A DNA stretch of 64,000 bases from Pseudomonadales bacterium (GTDB taxonomy: Bacteria; Pseudomonadota; Gammaproteobacteria; Pseudomonadales; Azotimanducaceae). A program made the translations under genes and the position numbers. Location: the NCBI GenBank assembly GCA_012103505.1, contig WLWP01000001.1, positions 2,914,001-2,978,000 of the forward strand, given 5' to 3'. The notes under the pieces were generated by a model. The model was given only the letters and a program-made list of their open reading frames with translations, searched no databases and was not told the origin of the DNA. This document shows positions 1-10,381 of this stretch, piece after piece. Positions within the stretch are counted from its first letter, which is position 1. Each line of letters opens with the position of its first letter.

Positions 1-405
1 TGGACAGAGAAGATCAGTAGGGTGTGGCAGATCAGCCAGAATACTGTCATAACGCTGGATTAAAGTTGAAACCTGAGAGTCGCTACCGCTATCTATCAAC
101 TCTTCTCGAAGGGTGGTCGCGGCTGCTCGCAGTTCTCTATAGAAACGTCCATAGCGTTCCCGCATGGATTCGTAGCCTGCCGCGCTGGCTTCTTGATCGG
201 AACTGCAAAAATCTAGTATCGCTTGAAGTTCTCGAATGGAGGTTTCTGGGTCCGGGCCGGTATAGCCAATATCATCTAAGATGCTTACGTGGTCCATACC
301 ACCAGCCACATCGACCGACAAACTAGCCGGGTTCATAGCCCCTATCTTGCAACCACTCAACATCGTCATCGCTACAAGGATCACAGTGAATATTCTTGCC
401 GACAT
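1..405 (-). CDS. Putative lipoprotein, partial (runs off the left edge)
   Basis: Reverse complement is open from ATG at 405 to the window edge: MSARIFTVILVAMTMLSGCKIGAMNPASLSVDVAGGMDHVSIL...; lipobox-like LSGC. Missing from the ORF track because no stop lies inside the window. Confidence 0.6.
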   Translation of the reverse strand, partial: MSARIFTVILVAMTMLSGCKIGAMNPASLSVDVAGGMDHVSILDDIGYTGPDPETSIRELQAILDFCSSDQEASAAGYESMRERYGRFYRELRAAATTLREELIDSGSDSQVSTLIQRYDSILADLPHPTDLLCP

Positions 406-593
406 GCTTTTCTCTCCACTTGTACAATCTAAGAGAGATCAACTTAGCCTCTGACGAAAACCCTGGCGTCATCCATATGCATTACGCTAGGTTCGAACTG
501 AAGCTACCCGCCCGTTGATTGAGGGCATGTCGCACACCTATGATCACGCCTCGAAAAAGGCTAGTTTTAAGTGCCAATAGTGAATAACCCGTA

Positions 594-1478
594 GTGGTAG
601 CGAATCCCGTGGTGGCAGCGAATCCGATAGAGCAGAGCTTACAGCGACTGGAAAGAGTCGCCCGTAAAATCACCACAACTTGCCACAACGGGGAGATGGT
701 CTATCGCCGCTGGGAGGGTCCCGCTGATGCCGAGACAGTTTTGCTGGTCCACGGTGGTTCAGGGTCATGGTTACATTGGTACCGCAACATTGCGTTTTTA
801 CAACAGCACTGTCATGTGATCACGGTTGATTTACCTGGGTTAGGAGACTCCGCTGATCCGCCCCCCGATTACACTGCATCTGATGTCGTTGACATATTCG
901 TAAACGGTACCGTCGATGTAATGAAAGGCACTGCATTTCATATCGCCGCATTCTCCTGGGGTTGTGCCATCTCGTCACAGGCGGCGATTCACCTCGGCAC
1001 ACAATTGCAATCACTGTTGTTGATCGGACCAGCGTCGTTGGGCGACATTCCTCGACGGGGCGGCATGAAACCACTGATCAGACGCACGCCGGAGATGTCG
1101 CCATCGGAAGTTCAGGCAACTAATCGAAGGAACCTAGCCAGATTAATGTTCTGTGACGAGTCTCGAATAGACGACACGGCAGTCTATATTCAGACGCGCA
1201 ACACACAGAAGGCAAGATTTAACAGTCCTCAATTTGCTCGCACGAAACTAGTTCTAGAGGGCGTGGGTAGAACCCACTCACCTTTGAAGGTTCTCTACGG
1301 TCAATTCGATGCGCCTGGGTTACCTAACATCGCAGGCAAAGAAGACTTGTTCAAAGCAGTCAGGGACGATGTGGAGTTTGAGATTATCGCCGACGCAGGA
1401 CACTGGCTACAATACGAACAAGCCGACGCCTGCAACGAAGCTATTCTGCAATGGCTGACAAAAAATGGTAGAACCTGA
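594..1478 (+). CDS. Alpha/beta hydrolase
   Basis: HGGSGSWLHW oxyanion-region motif, nucleophile elbow-like AFSWGCA, C-terminal DAGHWLQYE. Confidence 0.85.
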   Translation: MVANPVVAANPIEQSLQRLERVARKITTTCHNGEMVYRRWEGPADAETVLLVHGGSGSWLHWYRNIAFLQQHCHVITVDLPGLGDSADPPPDYTASDVVDIFVNGTVDVMKGTAFHIAAFSWGCAISSQAAIHLGTQLQSLLLIGPASLGDIPRRGGMKPLIRRTPEMSPSEVQATNRRNLARLMFCDESRIDDTAVYIQTRNTQKARFNSPQFARTKLVLEGVGRTHSPLKVLYGQFDAPGLPNIAGKEDLFKAVRDDVEFEIIADAGHWLQYEQADACNEAILQWLTKNGRT

Positions 1479-1585
1479 GCAAGCGATCACAACTGGCGTC
1501 GTCGCCAAGAAATAGTGCCGCATTTCCAACGTCCTTGCCTTAATTTCAAACGACACAATTCAACAGCCAGCAACGGAGCAACCAG

Positions 1586-2026
1586 ATGACAGATACGCCA
1601 TATGTTCTCACGACCGCCGATCGCGTCGAGATTCACGAACTCCCAGGCCGATACGGCGATTCAATCGATGACCGAAACTGGAGCGGTCTCGACAAGGTCT
1701 TCACTCAGGATGCGGTGTTTGATCTCACCGGAGTCGGCTCACGTATCTGTACCGGTCTCGACGACATTAAGTCGTTCATGGAATCAGAGGCCGCGCATCC
1801 CCGTACGCATATGATGACTAACATTTATACCGACTCAGATGAAGACGGCGTTACTCTGCGCTTTCGCATCGTCGCGTTGATCGGCAAGGGGCGCACCTCA
1901 ACCGCGAGTTACTATGACAAGATAGTAAAAACAGATGATGGTTGGCGCACGCAACATCGGTTTGTTTCGTCCCGACGGCGTGACAAACGCGAAGCAGAAG
2001 TCGATATCAAAGGCATCGCCCTTTGA
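1586..2026 (+). CDS. SnoaL-like / NTF2-like family protein
   Basis: Size and pattern IHELPGRYGDSIDDRNWSGLDKVFTQDAVFDLTG typical of SnoaL-like polyketide cyclase/hydratase-fold proteins. Confidence 0.8.
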   Translation: MTDTPYVLTTADRVEIHELPGRYGDSIDDRNWSGLDKVFTQDAVFDLTGVGSRICTGLDDIKSFMESEAAHPRTHMMTNIYTDSDEDGVTLRFRIVALIGKGRTSTASYYDKIVKTDDGWRTQHRFVSSRRRDKREAEVDIKGIAL

Positions 2027-2071
2027 TTCGGATCTTTGATTCGGATCTTTGATTCGGATCTTTGATTCGGA
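2021..2071. repeat. 13-bp tandem repeat (ctttgattcggat), about 4 copies
   Basis: ctttgattcggat x3 plus a 12-nt fourth copy read directly; the stop codon of the upstream CDS lies in copy 1. Confidence 0.95.
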
Positions 2072-2086
2072 CACACACAGAGGTGA

Positions 2087-2944
2087 TCAATTTACCCCGG
2101 GATTGACTGCAACGTGAGTATCGGGATTTAGGTCTTGATTTGGATCGACCAGGTGTCCCGCAGGGAAACTGACCGAAACCGCTGGATCGACCGTATCGAG
2201 ACACAAAAAGTGGTTGTTATCTCCATCGCCAAGATCTGCTAGCGCAACCGGAGCGATTTCATCGGTCGAGCCATCCTCTCGTTTTATAGCCACCCGATAG
2301 AGTTCAAGCTCCGCATCACCGGGATCCCCGCGGTTCGGTAGTCGTACGCCTCCAGCCCAGGTCACTCGGACCACCTGCTGAACGCCATCTGGGCAAGCAC
2401 TACCCCGGGTCTCTCGTGGCAACTGATGCACCGGTATCCGCTCTGCCAACACTAGGGAAGGACCAGCTTCGAGTGGTATAACCGCCGCTTGAGAACCACG
2501 AAAATTTACGCGAACACCAGCCACTGACCGCATGCCACCCGAGAGCAGGTCTCCAACAATGCGTACCGTCGCCGGTGGATCATCACTCGCGTCACCGAAC
2601 TCACCGGTAAGCAGCACAGTTCTAAGCTCGCCCTCGTCTTGGGCTGGTCTCAGGGTGACACAATGCGGTGTCCGCTTAACCCCAGACTGTGTGATGATTT
2701 GGAAATCCTCTGACTGCAGAGTTTCAGCGTCAATGGTATGAGACAACACAATCGGCATACCGTCCTTACCCGATGCGCCAAGGCAGAGGCCATTCGCTCG
2801 AAATGGCAAGCTGTTGTCCAGCCCAAAAAAAGCCGATAACAAACCTACTGGATGGCCAGTCGCGGCAAATGCAGATTGTAAAACCACTAACCACAGAATG
2901 ACCGTAGAAAGACTGAACCCCAGCGTGTGTTTCAACACTTTCAA
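2087..2944 (-). CDS. Secreted hypothetical protein
   Basis: 285 aa ORF with N-terminal signal peptide (MKVLKHTLGFSLSTVILWLVVLQSAFA). Confidence 0.7.
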   Translation of the reverse strand: MKVLKHTLGFSLSTVILWLVVLQSAFAATGHPVGLLSAFFGLDNSLPFRANGLCLGASGKDGMPIVLSHTIDAETLQSEDFQIITQSGVKRTPHCVTLRPAQDEGELRTVLLTGEFGDASDDPPATVRIVGDLLSGGMRSVAGVRVNFRGSQAAVIPLEAGPSLVLAERIPVHQLPRETRGSACPDGVQQVVRVTWAGGVRLPNRGDPGDAELELYRVAIKREDGSTDEIAPVALADLGDGDNNHFLCLDTVDPAVSVSFPAGHLVDPNQDLNPDTHVAVNPGVN

Positions 2945-3164
2945 GGTAACCCTCTTAAAACTAGCATTTATACCACCACTTCGGTTCTCGACAAGAGTTG
3001 CTTTACCGCCGCATCGACGCGGACGGTTGGTCCACCGCCCAATTTCGCGGCCGGTTTTGTCGCCAATGATTCTGGTCAGCCGAATTTAGACCGACCTTGC
3101 TTTCACGAGATTCTGATTGATGCTATGAATACAATGCGGAGGCAGCCAACTTTGAGGAAGGACA

Positions 3165-4502
3165 ATGCTGAATAGAGAAGACAACGAACTGCTGTGTCGT
3201 GTAGGTCCTGGCACACCCATGGGTAACTTCATGCGAGAGTTTTGGTTTCCCGCGCTACCGAGCAGGGAGTTTCCGGAAAGTGACGGCGACATTAAACGCA
3301 TGCGGCTCCTTGGCGAGAATCTCGTTATGTTTCGCGATACCAATGGCAACATGGGTGCCATCGCAGAAGCATGTCCTCACCGCGGGGCGAGCATGTATTT
3401 CGGCCGCAATGAATGCGAAGGAATCCGCTGTCCCTACCATGGGTGGAAGTTTGATATCACCGGCAAGTGTGTCGACATGCCTACCGAGCCCGAAGGTAGT
3501 AACTTCATCAACAAAGTCCGAGCACGCGCATACCCTTGTCGCGACGTAAATAAAATGGTTTGGATATACATGGGGCCACGCGCGGAGCCGCCGCCATTTC
3601 CAAACTACGAAGTTAACACTCTCCCTTATGATCGTGTGTCTGAGCCTAACGTCATGATGGAAGAGGCTAACTGGATGCAGAACATGGAGGGCGATTTAGA
3701 CTCGGTCCATCTGGATTGGGTACACAAACGATTAAGTAAAGACGCGCCGCCTCCACCAATCGGTACCCACGGGTTCTACAATCCTGACCCGAGACCACCC
3801 GAATTTGACGTTCACGAATCTGAATATGGCGCGTTCTACTCCGCGATGCGGAATATGCAAGACGGACAAGAGTGGCACAGGATCAATCAGTTCATCTTTC
3901 CCTTCTTTACGATGATCTCTGCCGGTCCGACCGTTAACTTTCGTTCGTTCGTACCGTTAGATGACCACCATGCAATGTTGATTACTCAGTCGGCACATCC
4001 AGACCAACCTATGCCACCGGGTACGGACGAACGCATGGTGAATGCGTTTGATGAGGTTGGCGGCTACATTGAGCGATCGCACGATCCCAGGTCATACTTC
4101 ATGACGGTAGCAAACAAGCGAAACGACTTCTGGCTGGATCGAGAAGTGCAGAAAGATCGCATGTACAACGGCATCCCGTTTGTCATGAACTTACCCGACC
4201 GCGCTATGACGGAACTTATGTGTAGTGACGATGGCGAGCCCCTGTATGACCGAACCCAAGAACATCTGGGTACGTCAGATGTCTATGTCATCGCTGTACG
4301 CCGTCAGTTGATCCGTGCAGCAAAAGCATTTCGTGACAATGGATCCTTACCCCCTAACGTCGAGAACCCAGACACCGGACGTGTTCGGATGGGATCGTTC
4401 TTGCTTCCCAAAGGTAGCGACTGGCTCGCCGAAACTGCCGAGGCTCGATTAGCAGATGGCGGTCAGCCGATCGGCTGCGACGTACCATTGATTATCGAAT
4501 AA
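3165..4502 (+). CDS. Rieske [2Fe-2S] aromatic ring-hydroxylating oxygenase, large subunit
   Basis: Rieske motif CPHRGASMYFGRNECEGIRCPYHGWKFD, then a catalytic-domain-like region (NWMQNMEGDLDSVHLDWVH). Confidence 0.93.
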   Translation: MLNREDNELLCRVGPGTPMGNFMREFWFPALPSREFPESDGDIKRMRLLGENLVMFRDTNGNMGAIAEACPHRGASMYFGRNECEGIRCPYHGWKFDITGKCVDMPTEPEGSNFINKVRARAYPCRDVNKMVWIYMGPRAEPPPFPNYEVNTLPYDRVSEPNVMMEEANWMQNMEGDLDSVHLDWVHKRLSKDAPPPPIGTHGFYNPDPRPPEFDVHESEYGAFYSAMRNMQDGQEWHRINQFIFPFFTMISAGPTVNFRSFVPLDDHHAMLITQSAHPDQPMPPGTDERMVNAFDEVGGYIERSHDPRSYFMTVANKRNDFWLDREVQKDRMYNGIPFVMNLPDRAMTELMCSDDGEPLYDRTQEHLGTSDVYVIAVRRQLIRAAKAFRDNGSLPPNVENPDTGRVRMGSFLLPKGSDWLAETAEARLADGGQPIGCDVPLIIE

Positions 4503-4551
4503 CGCAGGCCAAGTGGCCTCTACAGGAAATTCTCTGCATCGGAAGGAATAC

Positions 4552-5523
4552 ATGCAAACAACCCCCAAAGGTATCCACATCTACGGCAATCTTCGTGCGG
4601 AAGATGATTATACCCATGAACTCGGACCCGAAGAAAATTTCAACGAATCTGTGTATTTCAACTTCTTCGATCCCAGCCAGAATCGTGGTGGCTTCGTGCG
4701 CATGGGTAACCGCGCCAATGAGGGTTATGCGGAAATGACAGTAATCGTATGGAACCCGGACGGGTCTGCGATTTTCAACTACGACAAGCCTGCGATTAGC
4801 CACAATGACGCTTGGAGCGCGGGTGGCCTGAATATCGAAATCGTGGCGCCCGCCGAGTTGGTGCACACCGTCTTTGACGGTTCAGCGGTTCACCTAAGTG
4901 ATCCCAAAGAGATGGCCGACCCAGGCAAGGCGTTTAAAAACAATCCACACGAGAATTTGCGCATCGATCTGCAACACGAAGCAGTCGGTCCTATGTATGG
5001 ACACATTGGCGATCCCGACGACGGCAACCAGTTCGCCCGGGCGCATACCGAACAACATAGCCGCGTGAGCGGCACTATCGCGGTCGGTGATGCCTCACCT
5101 ATCGCGTTCAACGGCTGGGGCCTTCGCGATCACTCATGGGGTCCACGATATTGGCAGGCTACGCCTTCGTATCGATGGATTACCGGCAATTTCAGCGATG
5201 ACCTCGGCATGATCGTCCGCACCAACAACGAAGGCAAAGGTGGCGGTCTATTCCACGAAGGTCAAAAACTGGTACGTATCACGGAAACCACGCTCACCAC
5301 CGAGTACGAACCTGGGACCAATTATCACACCGCGCTCAAGGCTGAGCTCAAACTGGAAGACGGTCGCACGCGTCTGTTAGAAGGTAAAGTTATGGGCTAC
5401 ATCCCTCTGCGAAATAGACGCAAAGGGGCAAAAACCCACGTCGGCGAAGGCATGACTGCCTACACACTGGACGGTGAACATATCGGTTATGGGTTGAGCG
5501 AGTACCTCGATCAGCCCGATTGA
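4552..5523 (+). CDS. Hypothetical protein with GLRDHSWGPRYW motif (AttH/hydroxyneurosporene-synthase-like fold, DUF7064/7065-like)
   Basis: Long ORF with NGWGLRDHSWGPRYWQ; start moved to ATG 4552 directly after the Rieske gene. Confidence 0.65.
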   Translation: MQTTPKGIHIYGNLRAEDDYTHELGPEENFNESVYFNFFDPSQNRGGFVRMGNRANEGYAEMTVIVWNPDGSAIFNYDKPAISHNDAWSAGGLNIEIVAPAELVHTVFDGSAVHLSDPKEMADPGKAFKNNPHENLRIDLQHEAVGPMYGHIGDPDDGNQFARAHTEQHSRVSGTIAVGDASPIAFNGWGLRDHSWGPRYWQATPSYRWITGNFSDDLGMIVRTNNEGKGGGLFHEGQKLVRITETTLTTEYEPGTNYHTALKAELKLEDGRTRLLEGKVMGYIPLRNRRKGAKTHVGEGMTAYTLDGEHIGYGLSEYLDQPD

Positions 5524-5526
5524 ACC

Positions 5527-7155
5527 TCAGTCACGAAAAGCGTTGTAAGCCGTGGTGATGACTTCAACTTCCTCGGATCGAACACCCTCAGCCAAACCAA
5601 TCTCAGCACCTAAAATCGCGGTCACTGGTTTCTCCTGCGTGTAGGCTGGCCACGCGAGCGTTCCTTCAACACTTGGGTTACCGGTTTTAGCAAAGTTCGT
5701 CCACATCTTGCGCATGGTGGCAGAGAACGCTTCATCTTCCGGCGTGACATCGATGCCGAACATGCTCCAGTTGCCAAAGACGTAGGGAATCTCAGCGGCA
5801 TGGAAAGCACCATAGGCATCGCTGCCATTGATGACCGGCCGCCAATTCCACCAATACAGATATGCGGGACTTGTCGTATTACCGGTGTAATCCGCCCACA
5901 ACCGCATGGGTTGCGTGAACATCGCGTCCGTGTTGAATCGGATGTAGGAATCTCGAGCAACTTCCTGTGATTCAGGATAGAGCGCAAGCACCTCATCGCC
6001 AGCCGCAGGTAGTGTGCGTGCAACGAGTTCGCTGTGTGCGGCAACATAGTCCGTTGATCCGCCGGGATTAAGCAATGCCGGGTCAAAGGTCGTTGCCTCA
6101 TCGGCATTCGATCCAATCAGGACAGGCACATCGGTCTGATTTCCTGCAGCGAAGATTGTGTTCACTTCGTCTGGTAACACTTCTCCATCAACGATGGTCA
6201 GACGATCAAAATTCATGAGAATTTCTGGATCAGCAGCAAACGCATCCATTATCTCCTGTGCAGATAAGTCGCGTAGTGCCTCTAGATCTGGCGACTGGCT
6301 GCCGCTGAATTTTGCCGCAACGGTCTGCCCCCACGCCTCGCCCGAGGGTAGACCCCATCGCTCTTCGCGCAGGTCGCTGAGAGGAATAAAACGCGCACCA
6401 CTTTGCCCAATCACTTTATGGAATAGACCACGGGCCAAAGGACTTGCCTGTAGTACAGACATGCTCCAAGCCCCCGCAGACTCTCCAAAGATCGTTACGT
6501 TGTCGGGATTGCCGCCGAACTGCACTATATTGTTTTGTACCCACGTGAGCGCCGCTATCTGATCTCTGAAGCCTTGATTGCCCGAGGTACCACCGCCCTC
6601 CTCACTCAATGAAGGATGCGCGAAGAAACCAAACGGCCCAAGGCGATAATTAATCGTCACCAATACCACGCCTTCCGCACTGAGCGGTGCGCCGTCGTAG
6701 TCACCACCCGAGCCCATCACCAATGCACCGCCATGCACCCAGACCATGACCGGCAAATCGTCAGCAACCGTTTCACCGCGCGTCCACACATTGAGTGTCA
6801 GGCAGTCTTCGCTCATCTGCGTATAAGTGCGATCGTAAAAGGCGCTAAGAGAACCCGGTTGATAACAAGGCAAGCCGAACTCTGTGGCAGCTAGCTCTCC
6901 TTCCCAAGGTGTCAACGGCGCCGGTGGTTGCCAACGCTTTGTTCCGATTGGGGGTGCGGCATACGGAATACCTAGGAATTCCTGCAATCCATCCTCGCGA
7001 ACAGTGCCGCGGAGATTTCCGCCTGTCACCGACACCACGGGGCCGACGACTTCCGGTAGAGCTGGAGGTGTTGCCGATGCTGCACCCTCTTCTGGGCCAG
7101 CAGAGCATCCCAACAAAACAAAAACACTGATTCCGACCGCACAGATCCGTAACAT
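5527..7155 (-). CDS. Type-B carboxylesterase/lipase family protein, secreted
   Basis: GGNPDNVTIFGESAGAWSMSVL, EDCLTLNVWTR, lipoprotein-like N-terminus FVLLGCSAG. Confidence 0.92.
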   Translation of the reverse strand: MLRICAVGISVFVLLGCSAGPEEGAASATPPALPEVVGPVVSVTGGNLRGTVREDGLQEFLGIPYAAPPIGTKRWQPPAPLTPWEGELAATEFGLPCYQPGSLSAFYDRTYTQMSEDCLTLNVWTRGETVADDLPVMVWVHGGALVMGSGGDYDGAPLSAEGVVLVTINYRLGPFGFFAHPSLSEEGGGTSGNQGFRDQIAALTWVQNNIVQFGGNPDNVTIFGESAGAWSMSVLQASPLARGLFHKVIGQSGARFIPLSDLREERWGLPSGEAWGQTVAAKFSGSQSPDLEALRDLSAQEIMDAFAADPEILMNFDRLTIVDGEVLPDEVNTIFAAGNQTDVPVLIGSNADEATTFDPALLNPGGSTDYVAAHSELVARTLPAAGDEVLALYPESQEVARDSYIRFNTDAMFTQPMRLWADYTGNTTSPAYLYWWNWRPVINGSDAYGAFHAAEIPYVFGNWSMFGIDVTPEDEAFSATMRKMWTNFAKTGNPSVEGTLAWPAYTQEKPVTAILGAEIGLAEGVRSEEVEVITTAYNAFRD

Positions 7156-7212
7156 TCCCTTCCCCTCTTTAACCCGTTTCAGTACGAATCACTTTGTACT
7201 GATGCATACTGC

Positions 7213-8445
7213 TCAACTATAGCGCGCTTCAAAATCCCCTGCAGAGTTGCTACCCGCAGCCTCCAAGCTGTCCTGCAGGTCCTGCAAATACACGTCCACT
7301 ACTTCAGCATGAAATGGCGACAGCATGAGATGTAACGCCTTGGGTTGTGTGGTCAAACTTGTGAACCAGCCCTTGTCGAACATGTTTTTGTACACAGCGA
7401 ATACGTCCGCCTCTGGATGACCGAACGCGACAATCCCAAGCTGTGGGTCACCGAGGATTTCAAACCCCATCTCGCGTACACCGGCTTCGACGGCTTCGCG
7501 AGTTCGTGTAACTAACGCCTGCTTCTCCCGATAACCCGCAATACCAAGATAGTTCATCACTGCCCACGCAGCAGATATGGCTCCACCTGGACGGGTACCC
7601 GCTAGGGTCGGTGTGACCATCCGCCCACCAGGCCAATCACTGCAATCAAACACCATATGCTCGTACAACGCCTTGTCACGATAAAGAACGCTAGACGCGC
7701 CCTTAGCACAGTAGCCATATTTGTGTAGATCCGCTGACATGGAATGCACGCCGGGGAGCTCGAAATCAAACGGTTGGATAGCCGCACCATTCATCCGTAC
7801 AAAGGGTGCAAGATAACCACCAACGCACGCATCTACGTGCAGCCATATGTTTTGCGCTACGCCTAGATCGCTCAGTGCTTCGATATGATCAATCAAGCCG
7901 TACGGGAAGCAAGGCGCGGAACCGACAAGCATGATCGTTTGCTCATCTGCAGCTTCAGCCATGGCGTTCACATCGGATTTCAGATCAGCGCCCACCGGGA
8001 TTCGGCGGACTTCGATGTTCATGAGGTGCGCGGCTTTGTCAAAAGCTGGATGGGCGGAGAACGGTGCGACCAGGTTCGCCTGCCCATCAACGCCGCGTGT
8101 TGCGCGTGCATAGTCTCTGGCAGCCTTGACCGCCATGGTAATGGAATCAGTGCCACCGGAAGTGATCGTGCCTGCCGCATCCTCGGCCGCGTGCAGCAGA
8201 GACAGGCCCATGGCGATCACTTCTTCTTCCATCCGCTTGAGGCTCGGAAACGCCGCCGGACCCAACCCGTTCTCAGACATATACAGGGTGTAGGCTTCTT
8301 TCTGCACCCGGGCAACATCCTCACCGGCATTGAAGACGTAAACGGCGGTTTTACCCTCGCGCCATTTAGCGTCGTCCGCGCCCCGCTCGATCATTTCAGT
8401 TTTTAGTAAGTCCCAATCTCTGCCTTCGTTTGCCATTTCATGCAT
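7213..8445 (-). CDS. PLP-dependent group II decarboxylase / sphingosine-1-phosphate lyase-like
   Basis: SGGTDSITMAVKAARDYAR, HVDACVGGYLAPF, MSADLHKYGYCAKGASSVLYR (PLP lysine context). Confidence 0.88.
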   Translation of the reverse strand: MHEMANEGRDWDLLKTEMIERGADDAKWREGKTAVYVFNAGEDVARVQKEAYTLYMSENGLGPAAFPSLKRMEEEVIAMGLSLLHAAEDAAGTITSGGTDSITMAVKAARDYARATRGVDGQANLVAPFSAHPAFDKAAHLMNIEVRRIPVGADLKSDVNAMAEAADEQTIMLVGSAPCFPYGLIDHIEALSDLGVAQNIWLHVDACVGGYLAPFVRMNGAAIQPFDFELPGVHSMSADLHKYGYCAKGASSVLYRDKALYEHMVFDCSDWPGGRMVTPTLAGTRPGGAISAAWAVMNYLGIAGYREKQALVTRTREAVEAGVREMGFEILGDPQLGIVAFGHPEADVFAVYKNMFDKGWFTSLTTQPKALHLMLSPFHAEVVDVYLQDLQDSLEAAGSNSAGDFEARYS

Positions 8446-8551
8446 CGCGCCGTCCTACCTTTCACTCCTAGTTGGGTCTTCATACCCGCTGGCACGTGGT
8501 GTGTCTAGCTCGCGACCGCTATGCGATGAATGAGGCGCCGGGCACTGAGGG

Positions 8552-8866
8552 TTATGGCCCCATATCAATCGTTTCGCAAACCTCGACAGATCCGCCGCCA
8601 CTGAGTACGGGACACCCCTTGGCCTTTGCCAGTGCATCAGCCATATCGGCGGCATCGATGAGGCTGTAACCCGTAGCTGGATTTGCGCCGCCGCCTTCAC
8701 TCGCGCCACCGCTCGTCAGAGTTTGCGCCGCCGCAATCGGATTGCCACCGTCAACCACTGCCGTGCCCAACTCGCCAAACCAGGCACCCCAAGCTGCCAT
8801 AATCTCTTCGTCAGGCGGTCCATCGCTGGCGCCGCCACCGTGATACACAAGTAAGTACTTAGCCAT
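8552..8866 (-). CDS. YCII-related domain protein
   Basis: MAKYLLVYHGGG... GYSLIDAADMADALAKAKGCPVLSGGGSVEVCETIDM typical of the YCII family. Confidence 0.8.
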   Translation of the reverse strand: MAKYLLVYHGGGASDGPPDEEIMAAWGAWFGELGTAVVDGGNPIAAAQTLTSGGASEGGGANPATGYSLIDAADMADALAKAKGCPVLSGGGSVEVCETIDMGP

Positions 8867-9071
8867 GTTTCATTCCTTTTGGTCTTTGCCTGCCACCCAG
8901 CCAATCTGAGCGGCTTAATTATAAGACGAATGGCTCAGTCCCGAGCGGACAATAAGCGGCAGAGTTTAACGGCGACGGCTGTCATCACATTGCAAGACCG
9001 TTTGAAATCACGGCCGATTTCGGATAGTTCTAGTTCCTACTGATGTTTTCAATTAATTACTGGGGGGATCC

Positions 9072-10376
9072 ATGTCAGCAACTACTGATCTATTTGACCT
9101 AACTATGTCTGAAGAAGCGCAACCTTTGATGGACGCCGTCAAGAAACACATCGAAGACAATGTTGCACCCATCATGGATGAGTACAACCGACTCGGCGAA
9201 GAACGCGAAAAAGAATGGGAACACCATCCAGGCCAGTTGGAGCTGCTTGAAGTAGCTAAACAAAAGGCTAAAGATTCTGGTTTATGGAATTTTTTCTTAC
9301 CCGACGCTGATACCGGTGAGGGTTTAAGTAACCTCGACTATGCGTACCTCGCGGCAGAACTAGGCAAGTATCCACTTGCTTCCGAGACCCTTAACTGTTC
9401 TGCACCCGACACGGGTAACATGGAAGTGCTTGAGCGTGTCGGTACACCGGCTCAGAAAGAGGAATGGTTAGGACCACTGCTCCGTGGTGAGATTCGATCA
9501 GCGTACGCGATGACGGAACCTGGCTGGCCTTCTTCAGATGCTAAGAACATTTCCACAGAAGCCGTCCTCGATGGCGATGAGTGGGTTCTCAATGGTGAGA
9601 AGTATTTCACCTCGGGTGCAGGAGATCCCCGCTGCAAAGTGATGATCACCATGGTGAAAACCAGCCCAGATGCAGCCCCGCACAAACAACAGTCGCAAAT
9701 TCTAGTCCCACTTGATGCACCAGGCGTGAAAATACTCGGTGCTATGCGGGTCTTTGGTGAAACTCAGGCACCGCACGGTCACATGCACGTACGGTTTAGA
9801 GACTGTCGAGTACCTAAGGACAACATTCTTCTCGGCGAAGGTCGCGGCTTTGAGATCTCTCAAGTGCGCCTAGGACCTGGCCGAATCCACCATTGCATGC
9901 GTTCAATTGGCGCCGGAGAAAGAGCGCTAGAGTTGATGATCAGGCGCGCGTCGGCGCGGACTGCGTTTGGCAAGCCGATCATCCAACTCGGCAAGAACAT
10001 CGAAGTAGTCGCAAAGGCCCGCTACGAAATAGATGCCTGTCGCATGATGGTGCTGCGGGCTGCAAAGGCCATGGACGTTTTGGGTAACAAAGAAGCGCGA
10101 ATATACGTCAGCGCGATCAAGGCCAATGTGCCAGCGAAGATATGCCAAATCGTCGATGAAGCCATACAGATGCATGGCGCCACGGGCGTGACCCAATGGA
10201 CGCCACTCGCTCGGATGTATGTATCACAACGATCGTTGCGAATTGCTGATGGGCCCGACGAAGTTCATCACATGGTTGTGGGGCGAGCGGAAGTGCGTAA
10301 ATACGAAGGGGAGGCGTACACGGTGTTGGATGACAAGCTTGGTCACGAGCACCAAGGCTTCGACCTCGGGAGATAG
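9072..10376 (+). CDS. Acyl-CoA dehydrogenase
   Basis: AYAMTEPGWPSSDAKNI, GEKYFTSGAGDPRCKVMI, IHHCMRSIGAGERALELM, QMHGATGVTQWTPLARMY. Confidence 0.95.
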   Translation: MSATTDLFDLTMSEEAQPLMDAVKKHIEDNVAPIMDEYNRLGEEREKEWEHHPGQLELLEVAKQKAKDSGLWNFFLPDADTGEGLSNLDYAYLAAELGKYPLASETLNCSAPDTGNMEVLERVGTPAQKEEWLGPLLRGEIRSAYAMTEPGWPSSDAKNISTEAVLDGDEWVLNGEKYFTSGAGDPRCKVMITMVKTSPDAAPHKQQSQILVPLDAPGVKILGAMRVFGETQAPHGHMHVRFRDCRVPKDNILLGEGRGFEISQVRLGPGRIHHCMRSIGAGERALELMIRRASARTAFGKPIIQLGKNIEVVAKARYEIDACRMMVLRAAKAMDVLGNKEARIYVSAIKANVPAKICQIVDEAIQMHGATGVTQWTPLARMYVSQRSLRIADGPDEVHHMVVGRAEVRKYEGEAYTVLDDKLGHEHQGFDLGR

Positions 10377-10381
10377 GCAGC

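Noticed and set aside
24-326. + strand ORF of 100 aa at the left end
   Set aside because: Antisense to an edge-spanning minus-strand lipoprotein frame (1-405) with better coding character.
7885-8406. + strand ORF of 173 aa
   Set aside because: Antisense shadow of the PLP-dependent decarboxylase.
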